In this document: piece by piece, positions 20,001 through 28,805 of the stretch
Position numbering within the stretch: the first letter of the stretch is position 1
Layout: each line of letters begins with the position of its first letter
Position numbers and translations under genes: made by a program
DNA from: Gonapodya sp. JEL0774
Taxonomy: Eukaryota > Monoblepharomycota > Monoblepharidomycetes > Monoblepharidales > Gonapodyaceae
Direction: 5' to 3'
Assembly: GCA_027604505.1 (NCBI GenBank)
Contig: JADIIX010000206.1
Span: 1-29,965 of the forward strand
Length of the DNA stretch: 29,965 bases
The notes under the pieces: model-generated
Told to the model about the DNA's origin: nothing
The model's database searches: none
Seen by the model: only the letters and a program-made list of their open reading frames with translations

Positions 20001-21113
20001 TTACTTTCGTAGTCTCGCCATTCCACAGATTAACGGTCGCCCCTTCTCCCCCGCCCAAATTCTGAGCCGCTCAAACCTATCGAACTCAATTTCTGCAACT
20101 GGCTGGCTCTCTTCCCGCGCAACATTTATCCCGATCAATCCATCGTCTCCTCGCCCCGCACCAACGAAGCTCACATCCGACCACGCCTTGCCTGCTGCTG
20201 CCACAAGTTCCTGCACGTCCACTCCGAATGTGCCACCAACAATTGCTGGAGCGCAACCGTTCTGGCGAGATTGGAAAATGACATAGCCCAAAAAGAAGAG
20301 AACGTCTGCCTGCGTTGTGAGGGTTTTCATGGGATTCGAGAAAGAAGCCACAACCAGCCGTGAGCCGCCCGCCCGGACTATCCGAAGACGAAAGTAGTCC
20401 TTTATGTTTTCTATGCATCGACTCCAAGATTTGTGAAACTCTCCGTCCACAATCGCAAGTGCCTCCTATCAACGATTCGATACCAATCCCAGCCCATTCG
20501 ACGGGGGAGGAGGAGATTCGGGCTTAGAAAACATCAGGTAAGAGTGCATATGGCACTAGACAACTAACCTTGGCCTGATTTCTTTGCTGGCCGATAGGCT
20601 CTTTGATAGACAGAGGTTGGTCATCAACAGGGAGGATGGAGTGGTCTACGAGAGTAAGTGGCTGCGTTTTCGAGATGTAGTTATCTGGCGATTGAAAGGA
20701 TTGGGGTAGAATAGAGTGAAGCCATGTCTGTTTTGTGGACATTGGGTGAGACTGAACGAGAGAGTTCGTAATCGACCCGTTTGCTTCTGGGTACTCACCA
20801 CAGAGGGTCCCTTGCCTCCAGGTTCAACAATTAGCGCAATTCCTAGATTGTCCGCAATATTTTCTTTCGCCATTAGTTGCGAAATCGCTTCCCTGCGTTG
20901 GCCCATCCCTGTTGCTCCTGCAACCCCGCTTAAAACGTTCAGCGTCACACACTTGATCTAGCCGTATACAGGAAGGCAAGATTAGAGAATCCGAGAGACT
21001 TTCGGCGCATGAGATGCCGATTACAGAGCTAGAACCCACCAAAATGGCGTCCTGCTGGTTCCATCCGAGTTCAGTTTGAAACCGTGGGGCGAGGACATGA
21101 GCATGAGAAGAAA
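20001..21113 (-). CDS. Unrecognised protein, 5' end unresolved
   Basis: I do not recognise the family. Four exons join in phase on the minus strand: 21113-21040, 20957-20799, 20751-20569, 20465-20001, giving about 290 residues that end at a TAG. Donors (GTGGGT, GTGAGT, GTTAGT) and acceptors are good, and the codons read smoothly across junctions, which is why I call a gene. Visible segments: APRFQTELGWNQQDAIL, NVLSGVAGATGMGQRREAIS, IADNLGIALIVEPGGKGPSV, FHKSWSRCIENIKDYFRLRI, RLVVASFSNPMKTLTTQADV, LFFLGYVIFQSRQ. No signal peptide or clear membrane helix beyond one hydrophobic patch. The first exon needs one more nucleotide of a codon from upstream, so a start exon lies somewhere in 21114-21400; candidates there are not convincing. 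It is divergent from the CCCH gene. Confidence 0.6.
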
Positions 21114-21606
21114 CTGAAAATCAGGCATAAACACGGATCTCCGCACCTCAGGGGCATCACTCGGAGTCTCCGCTGAGAGCATCTGATATTTTTTGATTAC
21201 AGATGTCGCTGTTGATATTCAGGTTGTTGACGCCACAAGACCAGCACCAGGACCAGCAGCTTCGAACAAACCGAGGTAGTTGAGCTTCTTTTGTAAAGAT
21301 TAAGGCAATCCAATAGTGTTAACTATTTCTTATGCGTATCTCTGTTGAAGTCCCGATTTTTGAAGAAAGGAAGCTATACTATTACGTACGTTTACGGAAT
21401 CCCCTTACTTGAAAGACTTTGCTTGTGCCATGTACCATACTAATAGGTTGCTGAATACAACTGACGGCGTTTTTATTTGCTAGTGCGGGGCGTGCAGTGG
21501 TGGTTTCCCACCAGCCGACCAACCCACTTACATTCGCAAGTGAGCGCCCCTTCGAAGCCGTAGGCTTTTCGGAACCTCCGGCACACCTTCCAGTACACGC
21601 AGGCCC
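21114..21606. other. Divergent intergenic region, may hide a first exon
   Basis: Lies between the unrecognised minus-strand gene and the plus-strand CCCH gene and should contain both promoters. The missing first exon of the minus-strand gene is expected here. An ATG near 21184 on the minus strand opens a short frame but its phase does not match the next exon. No other feature seen. Confidence 0.4.
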
Positions 21607-23332
21607 ATGACCTCTCAAGAGGCCCCTCGTTCCACCATTCCCCGGGCGGAAGGTTTTGTGGTGCAGTTTGGCTCGTTCGGCAAAGACGAGGATATCAGCC
21701 CGGTTTCTCACCAAGACCAGCGCAGTACGAGACTAGAGCGTCCTCGTGTTCTGACACCGCAGCCTGTCAAGGAATTGCCGAATGCCGCTGAATCTGGGGA
21801 CGTCTCGCTGTTGGTGACACGGACAAGCTCTATTGGAACTCGCGAAGAGACCAAGGTGAGTTTGTGACACGGATGTGGAAGGGATATTATATGAAGAATC
21901 ATATGAATGGCTGGGATAGCTCAATGTTCATTGACCATGGACAACGAGGCGGGCAAAAAGCTCATTCATCGTCATCACCTCCACCACCTTTTACTGCTCA
22001 ATCACCCTTTCAACGAACCACAGGCCTTTTCCCCGACACCATCCTCCAACTCGACATCTTCGTACAACGGCCGTGGCTACTCCACCCTTTGCGTTTACTT
22101 CACCCGCGGCTTTTGCAGGAACGGGGACGGGTGCCGGTTCACGCACGATCCGAACGCGGCCGCTGCCTATCAGATCAACCCAGCGTCGTTCGAGAACCGC
22201 CCTCGGTTTCGTGGAGGGTCCCGTCCGAGACCTCACTCCATGGGATCACCAGCACGCCCATTCACAACATATCCCCCGGGCACCGCGATGGTTCACACCG
22301 GCGCGCAGTACAACGGAAACCCGATTATGCAATTGGTACCCATACAGTATTTACCTTACTCACAGCCTGCTGGGCAACCTGGTCAGCCGATGCCACCCAA
22401 CGCGATCTACCACCCGTACTCATACCCCATCCAAAACGGCAACGGTCAGCTCATGACGCCGGCGCAAAACCCGGGCCAACAAGGTCTTCCGCATCAGCTT
22501 CTTCCGCAAATGCAACCGCTTTACCCGCAGCAAGGGTTGCTCCAGCCGTACCCACAGTCCATGTACACAGTCCCAACGCATCCGATCCCCATGCGCATGT
22601 CTCCATCACCCAAGTATGCCATCCTGGGTCCCTCCCCGCCACCAAGTTCTGCCCCCAACTCGCCTCCCGCCACGTTCCAGCCTCTACCTCCTTCTTACGC
22701 CCTCATGCCCCGGCCCGAAGCAGTGGTTGGGCACGGCACCCAGCAGATACCCGTCATGGTCAACTTCATGCCGCCTGGTCAGGGCGTGATGAGACTCCCG
22801 GGTGGTGTCCCCGTGGGCGCGGGCGCGGTCGGACCTGTGGCGGTCGGACCGCACGTGCCCGTACCGAGTGCGGTGGCTCAGGTGGTGATGGCGCCACATG
22901 CGTTACCTCACGTGAACGGGGTGTCGCACGGCCATCATGTAAATGGTGGTGGACAGAACGGAGTGGCAACTGGTGCGACGAGTCCCAAGGTGGGAATGAA
23001 CTTTACCTGGTTGGGAATCGAAACGGGTCAAGTGCATCCTTCACACTAATTTTGCATTTATTCTTCTTTTTTTTTTTTGCTCACTGTAGCCGGTCACCAC
23101 CTCTCCAGACCCCGTCCACCCCTCCGAACCCTCGCACGACCCCCCTCGCGCACACCCCTCGCCCGCCCCCTCACCGCTCCTTCAGAACCCCGCCCCCGCC
23201 CCCGCCGCCGTGCGGTTCTCGTTCGACGATGCGGTCGGTCCATTCCCGTCCCAGTCCCGGTGCCGATACTATGCGGAGAACGGTGGATGTTGGTACGGTG
23301 ACGCGTGCCGGTTTGAGCACAGTAAGGAGTGA
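21607..23332 (+). CDS. CCCH zinc finger protein (two fingers, Pro/Gln-rich centre)
   Basis: Probable RNA-binding protein. Exons: 21607-21855, 22024-22989, 23090-23332; phases are all 0, about 485 aa. Finger 1, near residue 100: LCVYFTRGFCRNGDGCRFTH (C-x7-C-x5-C-x3-H). Finger 2, at the very C-terminus: CRYYAENGGCWYGDACRFEH (C-x8-C-x5-C-x3-H), six residues after VGPFPSQ. Between them lie more than 300 residues rich in Pro, Gln, Gly, Tyr and Met, with QPLYPQQGLLQPYPQ-like runs, typical of disordered, self-associating segments. Finger 2 is only in the protein if the intron 22990-23089 is removed; its branch-site-like CACTAAT and T-rich tract before TAG support that. The first intron (21856-22023) has a good pyrimidine tract and CAG; an earlier AAG acceptor is possible. 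No closer family assignment can be made by eye. Confidence 0.88.
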
Positions 23333-24045
23333 AGAGCGGGGAGGAGGGGATATGGGCGGGGAGAGGAGGTGGTGGCGGTTTTGGTGGAGTGCAGGACTGG
23401 GACAGGAGGGGTTTTCTTGGGTGATGGCAGTGTGAGATGAGCAGATGAACTGATGGACAATGTGGATTGTGGGGTACAGCAGGTACCTCGAAAAGGAACA
23501 AAAGAAAAGAACACAGAGGAAGACGAAGATACCCCCCTCTCTTGTCACGTTTCCCCGCTGGTGAAAAAAAAAAGAAACTTCCTCGAGGAGAAAAACGCCG
23601 TGCGGAACCGGGATGCCACGCACGCACGCACGACTGTGGACGATGACGAGACGCGATTACCTCTGATTACCTCCCTCTTGTACAACTCCTTTTTTGTGTG
23701 TATGTGGCGCCCCTTTTCAACCTTACCACTACAACAACGCCCCCCCCCCCCCCAAACCATCCCCCTCTTCGTTATCTTTGCTCTTGCTTGTCCGTGTCTG
23801 TGAGCCTCGGACCCCCTTTACCTCGCCCTGCATTCGCCGGCGCCCCCATCTCGTCGTTGGGCGCCCTGTGCAGGAAGGAACCAAGGGGACGGAGGCCCGT
23901 ATCTCAGTATCTCGACGCATTGTTTCGTTTCGTTTGCTGTCTGTTCGTTTCTCCATTTTGTAACTTGTTTACGCGAATTTTCGATTCCCCTTTGGTGGTT
24001 TCCCCGGATATCCTTTCTTTTCACCCCCTGTTGCATCACATCTTT

Positions 24046-24070
24046 CACCCCACCCCACCCCACCCCACCC
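24046..24070 (+). repeat. (CACCC)5 array with G-quadruplex potential on the minus strand
   Basis: Five consecutive CACCC units. The complementary strand has five runs of at least three G with one-base T loops, the classic pattern for a very stable G-quadruplex. It lies about 700 nt past the CCCH stop codon. Confidence 0.8.
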
Positions 24071-25276
24071 TCCTCCCTTTCATTCATCCGCCCTTTTTTC
24101 CAACGCTTCTTGGCTGCCGCCTTCCCCATCCCCCCTTTTTTTTTCTTCGGTTCACTTTCCTTGCTTTGAACTTTGTTGTGAGTTTCTCTGAACCTCCGGG
24201 GCCTCGTATTACCCTCCTATGAAGGATGCATCCCCCCACAATTCGCAATTCGTTGTTTGCTGATTGCCTTTGATGTTTCTTTTTTGAGTTTGTGGGAGTT
24301 TGGTTGAAGATGTGTGAGGAAATGAACGTTTAAATGGTGTGGAGCGGTGGACGGAGGGACGTTGTTTGAACTGGGCGTGCACTACCCTGTACAGGGTGGT
24401 GCTGGTGACGGCGAGTGGGGCAGTTTGGGATTTCAGATTGAGCTTTGTTGTGCGTTCAAGAAGTGCAGTTGCAAGAGTTCGGACCGTTGAGGGAGGAAGG
24501 GGGTGGGGTGGGGCGACGAAAGAGCACACAAGAGTGGACACTTTGAGCGGTCAGCGGCAATGAAACTCCACGTGGGGTGTATTGAGTGGGTTGCGTTGTT
24601 GGATAGAGCATGGTGCCGTGTTGTTTTCGTACCTTGTAATGCATCACAAGGGGTGTGCAGGTTCAGGGGGAAGTGCCGTTTGTGTAAAATCATGGAAAAA
24701 AATGCCCTGGTGATGAAATTGATGCGAGCCAGAAGTGAGCGAAAACGAACCGAGGGTGAAGTTTTTGGGTTTGGGACGGTCAAGTGAGTAAGTTCTTGTG
24801 TAAGAACTTTAGCATGTGTCGAATGTAAAGAGCGCCAATGTATGTGCTCATGTTCTGAAAAGAATTGTTGTTCGTGCCAGCCCCTTCCTGTTTGCTCAAT
24901 GCGTGAAATACTACATACATTTACCAAGCACGCCGGGGGCGAGGAATAAGGCGAAACGCCACAGTGTCATTAATTGAGAGGCAGAAGAGAGTCCGAGTGG
25001 GGATTTTGAGATGATAAATAGAAGTTTGGGTGTTGATTGGGGGTTGGTACTGTGGTCGGGGTGAGGGGGGGTGTTTGTGTTGTGGGAACCTGAGAGTGGG
25101 ACAAGCATCCATCGAGCAGGAGTGAGTAAGGAGGCAGGAAGCAGGTGGAGACAGATTGCAGAGAGGGAGAGAGCGAGTGGACGCGCAGTCAGGATTCGAT
25201 TCCAGCAGAGTCCGCTGTTTTTCTCTCTTTTGTCGGTGTCGATGCGGACTCACACGACACACACACGACCCGACCC

Positions 25277-25363
25277 TACTCCGCCCACTCCCCGTACTCC
25301 CCATACTCCCCGTACTCCCCGCACTCCCCACTGCCACCCACACTCCCCATACTCCCCGTACCA
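25277..25363 (+). repeat. ACTCCCCGT minisatellite upstream of rpl36
   Basis: Degenerate tandem units of about 9-10 nt of the form ACTCCCC followed by GT, AT or GC. The array ends about 90 nt before the rpl36 ATG, inside an almost purely pyrimidine leader. Highly expressed ribosomal protein genes often have pyrimidine-rich promoters or leaders, so a regulatory role is possible but not shown. Confidence 0.75.
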
Positions 25364-25449
25364 CCCACCGACCCACCCATACTCCCCTATACCCCTCCCC
25401 CATACCCCACCAACACCCACTCCCATCCCACCCCAGACTCATCGCAGCA

Positions 25450-27064
25450 ATGGAAGAGGTCTGTCTTCCCTCTCCCCCGCTCTCTTATCCTCCCTTGCCT
25501 CATTCTCTCTTTTCTTCTCTCTCCCTCCTCATTCCCTCTTTCCTTCTCTCTCCCTCCTCTTACCCTCTAAAAGACCACTCAAGTCACCAAGCACGACCCA
25601 ACCGCTCCCCGCTCAGGCATCTTTGTCGGAAAGAACAAGGGCCACGTCACTACCAGGAGGGCTCTCAAGCCAAAGCCCAGTAACCGAAAGGGGGTGAGTT
25701 GTCCCTGTGAACCCCCGGCATGGCATCAGAATCGAGTCACCCAATCCCAACGAGGAATCAAGCTTTGTGGGGGGAGCGGTGGGCAACTGTGAAGAACTGG
25801 GAGTGGATCTCTGTGCTGGAAAACGTGGGAGATGGGTCGGGTGGTGGACTCGCTCGCGTGTGTGAGGGAGATTGTGGTACAAGTGGACGCAAGAGGCCAA
25901 GGCGGGAGACGTTGGACCGAGGACGGACGCGGAAGCGATGCATCAAACGCACCCGTCATGAGCGAATGCAATGCCAGTGCCAGTGTTGTGGGACGCGACC
26001 GCGACTGTGGACGGGGGGAACAGAATTGGCCGGTCGGTCGGCCGGGGCGAGAACGGAAAGACCAAGGGGCAGGGAAACGAGCGTGGACGTGTGGACCACT
26101 CTCCAGGCCAGGACAGCTCACTACACCCACAGACAATAGACGTCGAAAAACTCCAACGGGATGGAAAACCGACACCCAATGTGCGAATTGTAACACACTC
26201 TGGCCCGTCCTGGTGTTCCGCCATCGATTCCTCCTCGCATGGGGTCGGTGCGATGCTGGACCTTGGACCCAACCTGCCGCGGATCCAGACACGTATAAAA
26301 GACTTGCACACTTTTCCGAATCCCCGTTCTCCCTTGCCTACGACCCCTCGTACATTCTCTAACCCCCTTTTTCCCCATTCCCCACTCCGCCCCTTCCTCA
26401 CCCCGTCTCCGTACAGTCCCTCTCCAAAAAAACCAAGTTTGTCCGCGACCTGGTCCGCGAAGTGGTCGGCTTCGCTCCTTACGAACGCCGCGTCATGGAA
26501 CTGCTCAGGAACGCAAAGGATAAGAGGGCCAGGAAGTTGGCCAAGAGGAGGGTGGGTAGATTGATTGGGTGGTGGTGTGCGGAGAGGGGAGGTGTGGGGA
26601 AAGGGGAGGTAGCGGATTGGAGGCAAGGGGAGAGGGGGAACGCAAAGCCGGACGAAGGGTTTTGGGTTATTTTAAGATGATCCTGTGTGGCGCACGGGGA
26701 CGAGGTGGTGCGCCGCTTCTTGCCCCTCGTTTGGCTCGGCTGGCGTGGTACGGCCGGTTCGCGGGTCCCTCAACACGTCACTCGTCGGATTTGGCGGGCC
26801 CCAAGGACAGGGGCTCCGGCTCCTTCTCTGGCTCCGGGAACGTCGTGTTTCTTTTCCTCTTCAGTCGGGGCTCGTACTGCATCCATCCTCCCTCCTTCCT
26901 CTTGTTCCACCTGTTCATGGTTTGTTTGTGTTTGCATCTCTCACCTCCACCCTTGACCTCTTTCCCCACCCCCCCAGCTCGGCACCCTCACCCGCGCCAA
27001 GCGGAAGGTCGAGGAGCTTTCCAACGTGATTGCCGAACAGCGGAGGACGACGGCGGCGCACTAG
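25450..27064 (+). CDS. rpl36: 60S ribosomal protein eL36
   Basis: Component of the large cytosolic ribosomal subunit. Exons: 25450-25458, 25574-25693, 26417-26551, 26978-27064; all junctions are phase 0, about 116 aa, close to the usual 100-105 with a slightly longer N-terminus. Recognisable: [89 protein letters not shown]. The coding exons are strongly C-biased at third positions, as expected for high expression. Introns of 115, 723 and 426 nt are far longer than the 46-90 nt norm in this window. The first exon would encode only Met-Glu-Glu; that start is the weakest part of the model, since a short first exon is normal for this gene but its ATG is hard to prove. Confidence 0.95.
25694..26416 (+). 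other. 723-nt intron of rpl36
   Basis: Bounded by GTGAGT and a CCGTACAG acceptor after a long CT-rich tract (26330-26413). It contains a TATAAAA at 26294-26300. I looked for box C/D (RUGAUGA...CUGA) and H/ACA signatures of an intronic snoRNA and found no convincing set. Long open frames on the minus strand cross it but carry no motif. Confidence 0.6.
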
Positions 27065-28805
27065 GCGGTGTCCGGTGGTCGGGAGTGGGTGGCGGGTGGG
27101 GGATGGTGTGTGGAGTGTGGTTGTGGTGAATGGGGAACGGCCCCAGGCAATTTCCGCCACGTGTAGGCTTTTTTTTCTTTTCTTCTTGTTCCTTTGTAAA
27201 GACGGGGACCGGTGTCGTCGTTCGGGTCGTGGTCGAGGAGAAGGAAATGCATGCACGCAGCGCGGCGCACATAAAATCTGTAACAATTCGGTACCAAGTC
27301 CGACGGGGCTGTGCGGCATTGGGGTTACGGGTCCGTCTTTTCGAGCGGCAGGTGTGGGTTGTGGGGAGAAGGGGCAGAGTATCTGTCACTGTCGCCGTCA
27401 TGGAGTGGACACGTCCACCGAACCCTGAGCAACTCCATACGTTTGTATTCTCCTCACTTGAGTGAGCAGTCCCCAAACTGCGCATCCGTCTTTGCTCCCC
27501 GTGGTTCGTACCACATACTACCTGACACCAGCCCGCACACCAATCCCACATCTGCGCACCCCACATTGCACGCCGACACCCACACACCCAAACCCACAGA
27601 GGTTGGAACTGGGTTCAAGTCGGTCAGAGGTTCTGAATTCTGAATTCAGAGCGAGCTCCAGTGACCACTCAGGCTCCACATGTTGCCAGTCACCGTAGAG
27701 CTGGAGAGGATAAAAGACCTTTCCATAAGGAGAGATTGCAAACACCATGGCGGCAGGAGGATGAGGACTTCTAGCCAGATATTGCATTTGGTTTCGAGTA
27801 AGTACAAATCATTACATACAGGCCAACACAGAATGCAAAATTCCTCTCTGGAGGCCCTACACATGTGAGGTATCATAGAGCACACTCTTTGGAGACGGCC
27901 ATACATTGTCACCCCTCCGGCAGTCTACCAAGCACCTCATGGTCAGTTGAAATTGTCAGGTGACTCGAGTCTATCGGGTATGATATCCACCGCGTTTCTA
28001 GGCAAGGAACGGGAACCCAGGGAACCAGATCTCTGAGTGGCGAAACTCGAAACTGGCATCGGCCTTGAATGTGCGACGAGAGAGAGAGGGATAGGATGGG
28101 ACGACAAGACTAGTCCCAAACCATCCACGTCTCTGGGTCGTTGCATGTTCAAAACGACGACGGATAACAACGAAGTAGAGAACAGAAGAATGTAGAACAC
28201 CTCATTACTAGATCCGCGGCACGGAAGAGCATCACAGGACCCACGCGCACGCCGGCGTTGCAACTCAAACGAGCCGAACTGCTGCGCAGCACGAGTGAAC
28301 CCGACGTGGACCCCCTGTGGAGGATTCTCCCCTCACACACACAAACAGAGACCCACGGAGGCCGGTTCGCGCCAATCGGGGAACATACGGCCGGAACGCG
28401 TGGAGTGGAGAGTGGAGAGAGTGAGGAGGTTGATGTGGGCAGGGCAATACGCGCGACAAGGCGTGACGGGGAGAAAGAGGACCGGGGACCGCGGGGAGTC
28501 TCGACCGCGATTGAGGCGGGAGACTTCGTGGGCGGTTGATGGTCGGCCTGAGCGCACCTGGGCCACTGCCGGTGAGATGTTTGTGTTGCGCGTTGGGGGA
28601 AAGAAGTTGTTTGATATGAGTGAAGGGAATAATTGGTATTAGGTTTTGTGCTTCGGATAATTGGTATGGAATTGTGCCGCACGACAGACAGCCGCGACAG
28701 GAACACAACGATCGCGGGCTGTTTTCGGCACAGTCTGCACTGGGACACAGCACAACGACATCACAGTGACATCACCGTGCTGCGCTGTCTCCTGTCTCCG
28801 CCACA
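27065..28805. other. Gene-poor stretch between rpl36 and the cysteine-rich gene
   Basis: No gene is supported. The first part should be the rpl36 3' UTR. A 12-bp perfect palindrome TCTGAATTCAGA lies at 27639-27650, overlapping a second TCTGAATTC just before it. A 199-codon minus-strand frame at 28149-28748 has no motif and a composition consistent with chance. The last 200 nt should hold the promoter of the gene starting at 28806. Confidence 0.45.

Larger units (their letters stand above)
23333..25449. other. Long gene-poor stretch between CCCH gene and rpl36
   Basis: No gene is supported. The composition is strongly skewed: C-rich and T-rich on the plus strand from about 23690 to 24180, G-rich from about 24280 to 24600 and 25010 to 25180, then pyrimidine-only runs up to the rpl36 start. 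It should include the 3' UTR of the CCCH gene and the rpl36 promoter. Contents worth noting are a 14-base C run (23740-23753), a CACCC array (24046-24070) and a short minisatellite (25277-25363). Open frames of 100-200 codons here are low-complexity and carry no motif. Confidence 0.5.

Noticed and set aside
21864-23435. 523-codon plus-strand frame overlapping the CCCH gene
   Set aside because: It is a shifted reading of the same DNA: the CCCH frame carries both zinc fingers, while this one gives long low-complexity Arg/Pro/His sequence.
26294-26300. TATAAAA as a core promoter
   Set aside because: It lies inside an rpl36 intron with no start codon or gene of its own that follows; listed only as a curiosity.
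25694-26416. Intronic snoRNA in rpl36
   Set aside because: No paired box C/D or H/ACA elements could be found by eye; a covariance search would be needed.
25943-26626. Minus-strand frame of about 227 codons over the rpl36 intron
   Set aside because: It overlaps a confident ribosomal protein exon on the other strand and has no motif.
28149-28748. 199-codon minus-strand open frame
   Set aside because: No motif, no signal peptide, Ser/Arg/Pro-rich composition expected by chance on the complement of this sequence, and competing frames of similar length overlap it.
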